Below the pieces are notes generated by a model, which saw only the letters and a list, made by a program, of their open reading frames with translations, did not search any database and was not told where the DNA came from. The translations under genes were made by a program, and so were the position numbers. DNA of 64,000 bases from Syncephalastrum monosporum B8922 (Eukaryota; Mucoromycota; Mucoromycetes; Mucorales; Syncephalastraceae): contig JNEN01001256.1 of NCBI GenBank assembly GCA_000697355.1, positions 310,001 to 374,000 of the forward strand, read 5' to 3'. Below, in pieces: positions 23,196 through 36,197 of the stretch (positions within the stretch are counted from its first letter, which is position 1; every line of letters begins with the position of its first letter).

Positions 23196-24443
23196 TGACC
23201 TATGAAAGATCTCAGGAAAAATGTAGCCGTCGAATACGTGTTTCAACGAGGTACTAACATTCGTCGTCCTTGCAGCGGAGAAAAGCCTTTCGCATAGTAA
23301 GATGTGCTGCCCTGCCGTCGAAAGTCGTCGGCCAGGTCACCTGCGTAATGAACGGTTCACCAGGATTTCCTTGCCCAATGACTCGTAGAGGTCCCAGCGA
23401 AACTGCCAAGAGGCTCCGTTCCTTCCGGGTGGTTGCAAAGCCGTTCTAGTAATCAAATGCTGGGCAAGGGAGTTGTCCTCTGCAACAGGGCCAAAGGTAC
23501 AAGTCCGTTCTCTTGTTCTGAAACAGACTCCCTGTTCTTCCTTCTAACGAAGACATTAAATTGGATTGTGATCTAGCATACATAATGTAGTAACAGTGAT
23601 ATATAGTCTCATATTTCTTTCATTATCTGCACGACGCAACTCCGTGCATACTACCTCATATTGTTTATAGTCATCGTGTGACACTAGCATCGGCAAAAAC
23701 ACAATCATTTTTTGATTGTGTGTTGCATACATATTCGATTCTTTTTTTTTTTTTTGAAAATGTGGATATATTCTGAGAGCTTCTTGAACATCTCTGTATA
23801 TGCTGGGTATTTTTCTCCCAAAGTAATAAATGCATCGAAATGGTTTTTTAGGGTTTCTGCTTGGATTTCTAATTCCAAGACGATAGCAGAAATAAAGAGG
23901 AAGAGATAAGAATAATGCTCAATGCAAACACAGTATCTCAAAAGTTTTGAGCTTACTTGTCCAGCTCATTTTAAGTCATGTAAGCATATGAGCTCCAGCA
24001 GGGCTCCAACTCTTATAGAAAGGCTCAAGCGAGCTGTTATTCTATATGGAATGCGCTGCTCGTATGTTGCAAGCCAAGCTAGAATTCGCAAAGAGAAATC
24101 TTTGAAGGACTACCCGGCGCGTGGCTGCCCTTCACGGCAGCATTGTGCCTGCCGCAAATATATTGTTGGTCCGTCAATCATCAAGTTAATGTACCTGCGA
24201 AACATATTGATTGTTACGATGGTATCTTGTACACGATATTCTTGCAAACTACAAATGCGAGTGTGTTCACATGTGCATCCTACTTTTGGGTATAGCTTCT
24301 CCCTTCGGCAATGGACTTCCCAAGTAGGAATTTATCACTTGCGGTCTCTCCCACAGGATGGAATTTCCAAAATCAAGAAAGTACCGAAAAAGAAATCATA
24401 AAAGCAACATGTGCGAGAAAAAAAAAATTAAAAAAATTAGAGG
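23196..24443. other. Interval between orphan gene copy 2 and heat shock factor
   Basis: The first 370 nt (to about 23560) stay open on the minus strand in more than one frame and could hold upstream exons of copy 2, for example a segment reading PFITQVTWPTTFDG. I could not choose a splice path. On the minus strand, 23941-23705 encodes a short helix-rich peptide with no known relative. The rest is AT-rich 3' flank of the heat shock factor gene. Confidence 0.35.
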
Positions 24444-25963
24444 CTATTGAAAAGCAAAATGATCGGCAGCCAGATGGAAATTTCCTGATCCTGTGCTGCC
24501 GTTGGGCATCATCTGAGGTGTATGAGGGCTATGAGGGCTATAAAGGCTGGCGGCCTCGTCGTCGGATAAAAAGGCGCTGGGACTCGGGCTAGGGGGAAGA
24601 GGCGTATTGATGGCGACTTGGTGGGTGGCCAGTTGTGTGGGGGAGATCGGCTGGTCAATGACGACAGGTGAAGCAAGGCGTTGCTGCAGATTTTGGGTCT
24701 GAACGGTGAGCGGGACGGGAGGCCGTGAGGGCAGAGATTGCTGCTGTTGTGGCGAATTATGAGGAGAAGGCGAGGGGGAGTGGTGATTGGCGCCAAGATA
24801 CATGTTGGGCTGGGTCTGGGGTACAGCACCATGTGGATCAGGGGAGGTGATATAGATGGGTGGCGGCTGCTGGTGTTGATGCTGCTGATGCTGCTGATGC
24901 TGCTGCTGGTCTTCGGGGTCTGGCTTAACTTCAAACCCATCTAGACTAAAATCAGGAACTACCAGCATCTATTAGTATGCAGAGTGAAGTAGGATAAAAC
25001 AAAAAAGGCAAAACATCGGGCGCCAATGTGTGCTCATATGCTTACCGGCTCCGCCCTGCTGCCGCATCATGTACTCCATCATTTGGCGGATAACCCGCTG
25101 CTGGTTTGCCTGTCTGCGCCTGGTATCAGCGAGTTCACGCACTATCTCGGAGAAGTTCTCTTGGAGCTGAGCGAGCTGCTGCATCATATCCGACTGTGCG
25201 ACTTGCATGACAGCCATATGCGTGTTCAGGTCACCGGTATCCCGTCGAACAATGTCGGACTCGAGTGCCTTGCGTTTGATATCATCGAGCAGATCAGGGC
25301 GGCCTCGCAGGAATTTGGGATGCGAGAACTCCCATATCTGGTTCTCAGCGAGTGCCCGATGACCCCTTGGTGATTTGTTGACCTTGTGGAAGCCATACCT
25401 ATCAGAAGAAAATAAACAGAGAACACCCCCATCGTATCTCAAATTAGTCTACTCAAAACACACCCGGGAACGAAAAAGGTTGCCACTTGCATATTCAGCT
25501 GACGCACGAAACTGCTGAAATTGTTGTGCTTAAAGTGCTTTGGCAGGACGTCTCGTGAGAATTCGGTGATATTGCAGACAATAAATGATATGCCGGTGTA
25601 TGTCCAAGCAATCAAATGCTGGTATTGCTTATCGACGACCATGCTAAAATACATAAGTTGTCGATTGCTGTGCAATTCACTTGTGTTGTCCTACTTGTAT
25701 AATTTGTGGACAAAGGTGTTTCCACTGCTCTGCTTTGCAGGCTGCGGGGTGGTGGGTGGTGGCTGAAGCGACATTTGGCGTGCGAATTGGTTATGAAGAC
25801 CTTCGCGCGGTGAATCGCACGGGGACGCATAAGGCGAATGTAAGGGAGATGCAAGAGGGGAATTGATGGGCGACCCCGAAGAAACTGAGCCGCCGCCATT
25901 GCTTAGCACTGAGTGTTGTGTCCAGGTCATTGAAGACGCAGAAGGTGTCCTAACGTGGTGCAT
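24444..25963 (-). CDS. HSF1: Heat shock transcription factor (HSF)
   Basis: Four exons: 25963-25695, 25643-25491, 25398-25046 and 24958-24444; 429 residues. After a Ser/Pro-rich N-terminus the HSF DNA-binding domain begins at FVHKLYNMVVDKQYQ. It includes the recognition helix region FKHNNFSSFVRQLNMYGFHK and ends near FLRGRPDLLDDIKRK. A heptad-repeat coiled coil for trimerisation follows (VAQSDMMQQLAQLQENFSEI to REL). The C-terminal third is a Gln/Pro/Ser-rich region, the likely activation domain. Intron 2 has a GC donor (GCAAGT, 25490-25485). Splicing there restores the invariant LNMYGFHK, whereas reading through gives LNMQVAT. Nuclear; binds GAA repeats in chaperone gene promoters. The 5' leader is strongly CT-rich. 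Several fungi of this type carry multiple HSF paralogues, so the symbol is by family. Confidence 0.94.
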
Positions 25964-28320
25964 TTGCTCTTTGTATATGTATATATAATATAAAGATAAG
26001 GAAAGTAAAGTGGGTGGAGAGGAAGAAATATAACAAAAAACAAAAAAGGGGGTAGGGGGGAAGGGCAATATAATAAAGAAAGAGAGAGAGAAAGGTCCAC
26101 TCCAGCCAAGGCGATGCAGCTCTCCGCCCAACCAAAATGAAAAGAAGAGTCAAAATATACACGTAGCAGCAGTGCCACCTTCATGTCACGTGCAGTGTCC
26201 TTTTCTTCCTCTTCTCGCTCTCTTTGTATTTCCCATGTCGCGTGTCTTATTTCTTTTAATTTCTGGTTCGCTGCTTGGCAAAGGGTTTCTGATCAATTTA
26301 GACATGCACTCCCCGCCGCTCGAGATAAAGTAACGCCGAAGATCTGTGGCAGACATTCGAGCGGTGTGATCGGTTGAAACGGCCCTTCAAATCAAGAAAT
26401 TGCATGTCCCAGCTCATTGGTACGTGCGCGTGTATATATTTATCTGCCCTTTGAAAACAAAAATCTAACATCAGGAACTCCATCTCTACCCTTTTTTTGT
26501 CTATCCCTTCCGACAAACTCACCTGTCCATTAGTATACTCCAATATAGAATCACCTTGTATGAAATATAGACTATGATATGCATGTGGTTATGAGATACT
26601 TTCTCCTCTTTCGTTTAGACGAACCGAGCTTAAGGAATGACTTCATTGTTTATAGTTTCTACCTGAACAAGCAAAGATGACGCCATGTTGCCGAATGTTA
26701 TCAAAGATACCTCTATGCTGTATAAACGAGCTCATAGATTTCTTCGACAGCCGCGTACGACAATGCAAGCATATCCTATAATAATGTTCTCTGAACTGCT
26801 TTGTTATCTGCTAGATCTTGGGGCAAAGGGGCTAAAGGTTCCAGCCAATCAAATCTCGCGTTTTTGGTTTCTTCCTTTTTGTTTGTAAACAAATCCCTGC
26901 GCTAGCTTGAGGAATACACAAGTTAGCCCGCCCGCTGTGGCGCACAGCATATTCTTTCTTGTTGAAGCACCACGAATGATGTTTTCGCTTGCCTTCGTTT
27001 ATCTTTGACATAGAATAATGTGGTAAATATGCACTCGCTATATGGAATTATAAGCATAGATTGTAGCAGAGACGCACGTAACATATCTAGCTGAGAATAC
27101 CGGGGCAAAAGGAAGTCAATGTATAAGCACCTTACGAATACAGGTTGGGCAAAATGCCATCATGTTCGTGACAAGTAGCACTTATCTAACCAAGTGCTCA
27201 AAACATATGGTTTTCCTGATATATTAAGTCAAGGCTTTTTCACTTAGATGCGTAGCTGTTCTCATCAACTAGACAGTCATGAACATTGATTTTTTTTTGG
27301 GGGGTGGGATACAGGTAGCAGAATACATATCAAATGAATGAAGGAGGTACTCTGGACGATTAGACAACACAGAATCTCACCATTTTAGCAAGTACCTTCA
27401 TCCTTCGTGATGTCAATTTGAAACGACCGAGAGGTAGGGCATATTGTATCACTGATTTCAAGCGATCCAGCCTCCTCTAGATCACGTAGTCTGAAAATAG
27501 CACCGAACGATTTACGTTGAATTGGTCACAAACAATAATATGCGTAAGATTTCAAATGGTTATACATCTTTGAGGAAGGATAGTGATCGTTCGCCTCGGC
27601 TTCTGAGTACGCCGCCATTGTAAACCACTGATGCGATAAGCTATGTAATGATGATGAAAGATTCTTCTTACTTCCCTAAGGGTGTGTGATATATAGATAT
27701 GCCTGGGCTGAAACACCTCATACGCAAAGTATTTTCTCAGGCGAGCGTGCCGCGAAGTAAAAATAGTGCAACTAGGTGAAGTGTGGTCGTTTAACCTCAG
27801 CAGGCGAAATATGCGCCAGAATCAACGATCCAGAATGTAAACGGAGGAGAAAAAAGTATAAAGTAGTTGGGGGATTAGGGATTATTACCGTGTATTTTCT
27901 TATGTGCTAGAAAGTCTCCTAATAAATCTTCACGAAGTATGCTCTCGATGATGAAGAAAAGACGAGCATATGTGAACGGTACTCCTAGAAAGGAAGCCAG
28001 GTAAAGCTAGCGTGTAGGATTCGGATAAGCAATGATGGTGGAGGACTCATTCTCGGCAGACCTTGTAGTTGATAGTAATGCGGTCACTGATAATCAGTGT
28101 GTTAAAATGATCAAGCGGCCGTTCGGCCCAGACCCAACGATTTGCGTGGTCTCATGGAATCGTTGTTCCATCAGAACGAAAATCTATTGCATGCAATGAT
28201 GATCGGAAAACGATAACTAAAGCATTTTATTATTATATATTTTTAATTGCGAGATATGTTTATGCAAGAGGTATTGTTAAAAGTATTGTATCGAACTAGC
28301 ACTGAAACCATGGATATCTC
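25964..28320. other. Long intergenic stretch
   Basis: Starts with the CT-rich leader and promoter of the heat shock factor (about 25970-26160), then about 2 kb of AT-rich DNA. ORFs are all short, without codon bias or recognisable motif. No tRNA or repeat array was seen. Confidence 0.5.
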
Positions 28321-29226
28321 TTAGGCATTGCCTTGTAAGAAGCTGATATCGGGAAAATCTTCCTCTGGCTCAAGCTTATGGATGATGTCGTACTCATCGT
28401 CATTCCCAAAGAAACCTTCATCAACATCGTCCTTGCTGACTTCATCATACGGGCCAGTGTAGTCGCGTAACGCTTGGCGGATAGCTGCGGCTGCTTCGGG
28501 TGGAAAGCAAGAATAGTCGTCATCACCCATGCGAACTTTGAAGAATGCGGGACCAGCCACAGCAGAAGGGCAGTTAGAGGATGTTTGAGCGGGAACGACG
28601 CGCTGATAGATAAAGTACAGGATGGGGTGCTTGTAAAAGAAGTCTTCTTTCATATAACGGCGCCAGGCAGGCGCGAGCATGTCAGCAATGGGATGGGCAG
28701 TGATATTGGCCTTGTGAATTTGGTTCCAGCGGTAATAACGACAAGCGCGATGGATACGCTTGACATGAGTGAACAGTGTCCAGGCTAGCGAGGTGAACAC
28801 GGCGGGCGAGGCGCCGCTGGCAGACGACACATTCTTGGCAGGCGAGGCGTTCTTGGCAGCAGGCAGCAGCGGAGACACATGGCGGTTAAGGACACGTTTG
28901 ATGGCGCTCACCCAGCCGGAAACGCGCGAAGGGCGGTAGATGTCTGGTACTTGAATTTCATAGCCACGGGGAATCACAATTTTGGCAGCAGAGGTGTCCG
29001 ACAAAGGGCGACAATCTGCGGCGACGTCGGCTTCATCGTCCACAAAGTCATAGGTCGTATCATCACTGAGAGCAGCATCGGCAGCAGGGTCCCTAGGGAA
29101 CTCGGTCTTGCAGGATGCGAAGAGGGTCAGGGCCAAGAAGAGGTCATAGCCCACCGCGTACAGAGGCCGGAAAAGCAGAGCGGTCATGCTTGTATCCGCT
29201 TGGTACGTCGAAGAATGGAAGAGCAT
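28321..29226 (-). CDS. Uncharacterised protein
   Basis: Single-exon ORF of 301 codons starting at ATG 29226. I do not recognise a family. Near the N-terminus is one hydrophobic stretch (LYAVGYDLFLALTLFASC) that could be a membrane segment or a buried helix. An Asp-rich linker follows, then a Pro/Ala/Ser-rich part, a basic and aromatic part (FTHVKRIHRACRYYRWNQIHK), and an acidic C-terminus (DDVDEGFFGNDDEYDII). Codon use is C/G-ending more often than in surrounding DNA and the frame is open throughout, so it is probably real. A TATA-like CATAAAAA lies about 70 nt upstream on the coding strand. It stands alone in a gene-poor region, as lineage-specific genes often do. Confidence 0.65.
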   Translation of the reverse strand: MLFHSSTYQADTSMTALLFRPLYAVGYDLFLALTLFASCKTEFPRDPAADAALSDDTTYDFVDDEADVAADCRPLSDTSAAKIVIPRGYEIQVPDIYRPSRVSGWVSAIKRVLNRHVSPLLPAAKNASPAKNVSSASGASPAVFTSLAWTLFTHVKRIHRACRYYRWNQIHKANITAHPIADMLAPAWRRYMKEDFFYKHPILYFIYQRVVPAQTSSNCPSAVAGPAFFKVRMGDDDYSCFPPEAAAAIRQALRDYTGPYDEVSKDDVDEGFFGNDDEYDIIHKLEPEEDFPDISFLQGNA

Positions 29227-30616
29227 GTTAAGAAGGTAACTTGAGAAGAAGTGGGGAAGAAAAGTAATGGACTTGCAACGGCAGAAGGAGCCTTTTTATG
29301 CGTGGTGAACCTATGGAAGTAATTAATCACCTTCACTCACTGATGAACGCACTCTATGCCTGGGTTTATCTGTTCTTCTTTCTATTTATCATACTGTCAT
29401 GAGGACGGGAAATCAATGACAAATTGCTATCATATTTTTCAGACTTCTGTGTCATTGTTCTTGCTACTGCAGTGTCTAAATTGGTATCGTCTACTTGGTT
29501 TACCTTTTTGCTGGGCAGTAAACATGTACACTTTGGATCCAATTTCCTAGATAGCGTCCATGTATAGAAGCGGTCCGAAAACACTCGCTGTTGGATTAAA
29601 GCACACCGAAGCGCATCGAAGGCCACTATATGGCGCTGTTTGGCGTCATCATCGAGGTGATAAATGCCTTGAATACTCACTGATTCATTTTAAACATAAA
29701 AAAGCTCTTCCGCGTTTATCTTTTCGCATTACCACATGTCTCTTAAATTACGATTACGTATGTGATGTATGTGATATCTTCAAAACATGACATGCGTGTA
29801 AAAATGGTCACGACGATTGACAACCCAGTCCGTACCAAATGCTGGATTGCGGCAATCTCTAAAGAACATAGTTGGCTTCTTCAAACTTTTCATATAAGCT
29901 CTCGATTCCTTTTTTCTTCCGTGGACCAATACAGAGAGAGGCACGACCTGTCAGGCACAAACTCATCATTAGATTTCAAGGCACCAGAATTATGTGAAAA
30001 CTTTATTTTAAAATACTAATCTCATCGTTCAGTTCTAATAGATGCTCGATATTTGGCTGCACAGTGATATATCAAATGCCGTTATGTTGAATTATGTCAC
30101 CTATCGCATCACATGGATGATATATGAGCGTCTGTTAGTCAGAGAAGATAAAATTATACAATGTACATTACTTATAACTTCGAAGAATCTGCTGATTTAT
30201 TGAAAGACAGGTAACTTATGAAGACCGTGGATGTTTGACCGTCTGATAGATTATGGAGACCGAAACACGCGTCCCCAGTAGTTTATGTGATTTTCTCAAG
30301 CATTTATCAAGACAAGTCATTTCCTCTCCTCTTAAACAGGACTTTCTCGTTTACCGCTGCTTTCAATGAGCTCTTCGAGATACTAATTTATCAGTTTAGG
30401 ATTCCAATCTATTGTACCAAGTACTCCAGCCACGGTACACTTCCTGGGTGCACATTGAGTAAATAATGACAAATGTTTCTGTGAAGGGCGACGGTGTAAG
30501 TAATGCGTAATTGATGGCATTGGCAAAGCAAACGATTGATCACAACTGGCTTTGTATGTTTATTTAATGGAACCTTCATTCTCTAAGGCTTTCGTTACAG
30601 CTCTGCTGCCTACCGA
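29227..30616. other. Gene-poor AT-rich stretch
   Basis: Promoter side of the unknown gene, then AT-rich DNA with only short random ORFs on both strands. Nothing supported. Confidence 0.5.
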
Positions 30617-30784
30617 ATGCATATGAAGACGTTTTGGGTGCTTACCAATGATATCTGTAGACGGGCTGCGCGTCTTCAAGAGAAAATAAATGGAGAAATC
30701 CGGTGTTGGCTACCAAAACAAAGTTCCTGTTTTGTTTGTGGTGAGGAGCACATATTTTCATTATGTTCATTAAATGAGGGTTAA
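30617..30784 (+). pseudogene. Zinc-knuckle mini-ORF, possible retroelement relic
   Basis: A 55-codon ORF ends in CFVCGEEHIFSLC, a CX2CX3HX4C arrangement close to the CX2CX4HX4C zinc knuckle of retroelement gag-like proteins and LINE ORF1. It is preceded by a charged helix. No reverse transcriptase or integrase is recognisable nearby, and the spacing is one residue short of consensus, so it may be a decayed fragment or chance. Kept because the Cys/His pattern is specific. Confidence 0.3.
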
Positions 30785-31848
30785 ATGTTAGCTGCATGTG
30801 TCAAAAGCATACATAAACTTAACGCCAGTCAAGGCCACAAATAGCATCTCACTTTGGGAGAGAAGATAAAGCCAGACATATTTAACATCATGTGACCTCT
30901 ATTTGCTCTCAATGCTTAGTATAGTAATGGTTGATCTTGGTTGTGAGCCAATCCCCCAAATCAGCCCTTGGGAGCTTTCTGGCCTAGGTGTTTTCTTACG
31001 TCAGGATCCACGTGATAGGCATGCACCGATCACTGTCGTCAAAATGCTTTACACAGAGGCGACCTTTTCTAAAAGTCGGGCAAGTATTGTCTAATGGAAC
31101 AATAAGGAACACGGTGTTGACCGGTTTCAACTTTCAGCCAGGCGATATATTTCATCTTTTTGATCGGCTTGCAACGACTATACTTTCCTTCTCCCACCGG
31201 AGCTACCTCGGTAAACCCCACGTTTTACGCACAGATACACACTTAGCAAAACATTACATGTGTGATATACGTGGATTGTTGATCGGTTGGACAACCCCAG
31301 CCCATTGCGCGGACATGGGTGGCTAAAGGTGATCCCGGAACTTCGTTCCTCGGAAGTAAGAGAATAGCATTTGCATACCGCCCCCTTCTCCGCAGCCTAA
31401 AAGAGCAAAAGAAAAGAGAAAAGGGACCCCGGGTAAAAAAAAGAACTCAAAGGCGCATGTCTTGGAGGCGAGAACTCATAGTACGTGGGCTTCAGCGGCA
31501 TGTGGAGTGCATGATAGATTCAGGATTACAGGTATGTGCGAACCAGGGGAACAGGAAACCGTCTGCAGAGGGAAAGGTTTACGTGGGTTCCCATGTTTGT
31601 ACGACGAGAATCATGTCTGATAAGGAAAAGATTTGGGTGAGTCATTCTTGCCCAACAAGCCAATGAAAAGCCGCCAAACAGCAAAAGGGCTAGATCACAG
31701 TCATTATAAGAGTTGGCAATCTTTTTCGCTATTCTCTTTTCTCTTCGTTCGCTTTTCAGCACTTTTTAATTAACCCAACCCCACTTCTTCCCTTATTTTT
31801 TGTTGACCCTTAACCCTTTTGTGCTCTCTTTGTAATTTCACTGCCATC
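30785..31848. other. Upstream region of the bZIP gene
   Basis: AT-rich in the left part, with only short ORFs. The right part is the promoter of the bZIP gene and holds one perfect Gcn4-type site. No separate gene is supported. Confidence 0.5.
31638..31644 (+). promoter_or_regulatory. Gcn4/AP-1-type site TGAGTCA in the bZIP promoter
   Basis: A perfect TGA(G/C)TCA element lies about 210 nt before the first upstream ORF. In Aspergillus cpcA and Neurospora cpc-1 the gene's own promoter carries such sites, so positive autoregulation is a fair inference. Confidence 0.5.
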
Positions 31849-31869
31849 ATGGCCGTCTTCACCGCTTAA
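31849..31869 (+). promoter_or_regulatory. uORF1 of the bZIP gene (6 codons)
   Basis: ATG with A at -3 and G at +4, encoding MAVFTA then stop. It is the promoter-proximal of two upstream ORFs in the leader; its small size fits the reinitiation-permissive first uORF of Gcn4-type genes. Confidence 0.75.
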
Positions 31870-31956
31870 GCACCTTTTCGTACAACGTACGGACCAACAA
31901 CAGTTTCCATTACATTTTTTTACCCAGCGAACATAACGAACAAACCGACCCCCATC

Positions 31957-32040
31957 ATGGCGGCCTTCAAAGTCAAACTTCAACCATGCCCTAGCAAGCT
32001 TACCAAGAAAACCTGCAAGACACGATTACTACCTTGTTGA
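31957..32040 (+). promoter_or_regulatory. uORF2 of the bZIP gene (27 codons)
   Basis: Begins 87 nt after uORF1 ends, with the same strong start context (ATCATGG), and stops 23 nt before the main ATG at 32064. A two-codon ORF (31985-31993) is nested in another frame. The arrangement matches the inhibitory second uORF of cpc-1/cpcA-type leaders. Confidence 0.75.
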
Positions 32041-32063
32041 ATCCAAAAAAAACCGTTAATCTA

Positions 32064-32807
32064 ATGAGCCAAGAAGAATTTTTCCAACAACTCTTTGCCC
32101 CAGCCGCTGGGCCGGCTGCGCCTCAACTGTCCCAAGACCAGCTCTTTGACGATTGGCTCGTCAAGGATGTCCTCTTGGACGACACCCCCCCCACCACCAG
32201 TGTTGCTGACCCCGCCAGTCCCATCCATTCGTCGCCTGTCACTCCACCTGACAGCTTCCTGTCCACGCCTCCTGCCATCCACATCAAGCACGAAACTCAA
32301 ATTCCTCCTCTTCCACAAGGCCCCGACGACCCGCTTACCGTTGCCATTGCTGCGCTTATGGCTGCTGCTTCCTCGCCTGTCCCCGCTCAGCAGCCTCATC
32401 CTATCATGACGCCGCTCTCGACCCCTCAGATGATCTCCGAGCCAGCCTCGCCCTGCCTGCAGTTTGAGCAGCCTGAGCCTATCCACCAGCAACAGCAACC
32501 ACAGACCCAGCGTGGCAAGAAGCGCGCATCGTCGGATGAACCGTTAGACGAAGCAGCCCTCAAGCGTCAAAAGAACACTGATGCTGCCCGTCGCTCGCGG
32601 TTGCGCAAAGTCATGAAGATGGAGGCACTTGAGAAGCAAGTTGCGGAGCTCGAAAAGACCAAGACGAGCCTACTCCTCCGTGTTGCCGTGCTGGATGCCG
32701 AGAAGGCTGGACTTCAATCCAAGGAAGCTTCGTACGAAGCTCGCATCAAGATGCTTGAGTCTCAGCTGGCGGAAGCACACGTGGCTCTTCAGGCCAAGGA
32801 CAAATAG
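32064..32807 (+). CDS. Gcn4/Cpc1-like bZIP transcription factor
   Basis: Single exon, 247 residues. The C-terminus is a bZIP: basic region KRQKNTDAARRSRLRK, nearly the Gcn4 sequence, then leucine heptads (MEALEKQVAELEKTKTSLLL). Upstream are Pro/Ser/Thr-rich acidic segments including DDWLVKDVLLDD, a plausible activation motif, and a Gln-rich stretch. Gcn4-type factors bind TGA(G/C)TCA and induce amino-acid biosynthesis genes during starvation. The leader has two well-placed uORFs and the promoter has a perfect binding site, so translational control by eIF2 phosphorylation plus autoregulation is likely. The first frame-compatible ATG (32064) is used; the frame extends upstream only to a TTG. 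The carbamoyl-phosphate synthase gene at 56 kb would be a typical target class. Confidence 0.9.
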   Translation: MSQEEFFQQLFAPAAGPAAPQLSQDQLFDDWLVKDVLLDDTPPTTSVADPASPIHSSPVTPPDSFLSTPPAIHIKHETQIPPLPQGPDDPLTVAIAALMAAASSPVPAQQPHPIMTPLSTPQMISEPASPCLQFEQPEPIHQQQQPQTQRGKKRASSDEPLDEAALKRQKNTDAARRSRLRKVMKMEALEKQVAELEKTKTSLLLRVAVLDAEKAGLQSKEASYEARIKMLESQLAEAHVALQAKDK

Positions 32808-33600
32808 ATACATTTCATAGTATATTACCTAGTAGTTTATTTCTTTTTTTTTTGCTGTGTTTCATTTTGTGACTTCTGTATAAAAAAAATTTTTTTTAAG
32901 TATAAATTGAGTCCGTGATGGCGTGTGTTCTCGAGTATCTCTTTTGCATAGCTACAGCTGTCATGGCTGTAGCAGGATGAAGAACAGGCAAGTAATCTCC
33001 CTCTCAACCTTTATGATCATCCCCCCCCCCCTTTCCCCCTCCAGCATTTCTATTATCTTTACAGGATGAAACAAAAACACAGACCTGTTCTGCATGTTTA
33101 TTGAAGACAAACTAGCCTCTCACTGAAGAAGATCTTTTTACACTTTCTCTCTATCCATCTACTTCCCATCACTTGACCACGCGTCTAACCTATCGCTTTC
33201 TGACTACAGATATCTTCCATGGATGCTTGGATTCCTTAATGTATTATTTCACAGAGAAAATAAAAGATTATAATTGAAAGCTATACACTGTATTATGCGC
33301 TTAAGAAATGTGCTTGAGGGTGAATGGGAATGTCAATTACAAATTGTCGCCCTATTTAAACTTGTGAGGTTTATTCAGTTTTCGACAGTGTAGTAGCTAG
33401 TCTATCTTGTTTACAGGCGGACGCGAGCCCGATGTGGCTTGCCCGATCACCCCACTCGCTCAACTTCATTTTTCTGGTAGTCTCTGCTACTATGCTTGCC
33501 GCCAATCCCTTTCGTAAGTGTGAGTGTATTTCGCGGTTTATACATCAATAATGTATAGACCATGATAAAGGTCACTAATACATAATATATGATGATCCAG
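32808..33600. other. Intergenic between bZIP and Sir2-type genes (convergent)
   Basis: The bZIP 3' flank contains T-rich and A-rich tracts (32845-32900) and a C10 run near 33020. No gene is supported. Confidence 0.5.
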
Positions 33601-35002
<1,402 letters not shown>

Positions 35003-36197
35003 GTGAAACGTAAAGAACAAGTGGACAAATCCGTTCGATCCCCGAAATTCCCTTCGCTGCCTCTACCATAATATGTACATTGCAGACGGTCGCTGTGTAT
35101 TTTACAACGGGACTAGAATGTAGCTACTGAATCTTTTATAGCTAGCATAACTTCTATGTTGAATGTATCAAAGCATAAGACTGTGAAAATGTATAGAAGC
35201 TGTTAGTAGAAGAGTTGCTTCCCTTTAAAAGAAGTCTTCACGTTCAACTGTGCGCATATTTTGCATTAGATGATAATATCGGGACATCACTTATACGTGG
35301 TAATCTCGAACATGCCAGAACAAGTCCATCAGCTACGTAGAGATAGATTGCGCAATGACTCTAGGAAGAACATTGGCATGAATAACAGACAACTGTACCG
35401 AGGACGACAGTCATCAAGATCATGATAGATTGAATATTGTGCCATTCACTGCATATAAAGCATTACGTAGATATATGCATGTATTTACATAGCTGCTAAA
35501 GGATGAGAAATGTATACGTGTAGCCTTTTGCTAGTACCATTTGATTATATCTATCACTACCCTTTTACATGTTCAACATGCATTATAACAGTAAACAGGA
35601 TCTTCCTGATAAGCGCGTGATTTTTCAAGTATACAGGCGCGACCATTGTCAGATACAGGTTGAACACTATGTCTGAATCTTATGAATGATGTCATATAAA
35701 AGGTCTCGGACGCATGACAGCGTGCACATACTTCCAGGAGATTATACGTCGCATTGGACGCCTTCAACAGGACTTCATTGGATAAAAAGGGTGTGCGTTA
35801 CAAACTCAACATTGTGACTTGAAGTGGCGGTCTCTGAAAGACAAAAAAGTTTTATAAAAGGGGTGCGTGGCCCGAGATTGAAAACCTTTACCTAAATTTG
35901 ATTGCAGAGCGCTTCGTATGGCTGAACGAGACTGTCATGTCTGCTGAGCCTCGACGCGATGCAAAAGAATAATACATGCCGTCTTATCTACTGGTCGATC
36001 GGGTCCACGCCCTGAGCAGTTCGTCGATGGTGTAAATCTACCTTTCTTAAAAAAGAAAAAAAAATGAAAAATGACAAGACAAGACAAAACAAAACAACAG
36101 AGCCATCTTCAAAGGCGATGACAACGTGAAAGAATGGCAAGAGATGACTCAAATGCAATGCCTGTATGCTACGTGTTTATTGTATTCTTGTTATTAT
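35003..36197. other. Intergenic between Sir2-type and POL2 genes
   Basis: Holds the deacetylase promoter and the 3' flank of the polymerase gene. AT-rich; a 64-codon minus-strand ORF near 35573 has no recognisable feature. Nothing supported. Confidence 0.5.

Noticed and set aside
23922..24401. 159-codon plus-strand ORF
   Set aside because: No recognisable motif, unbiased codons, and it runs into the 3' flank of the heat shock factor gene; treated as chance.
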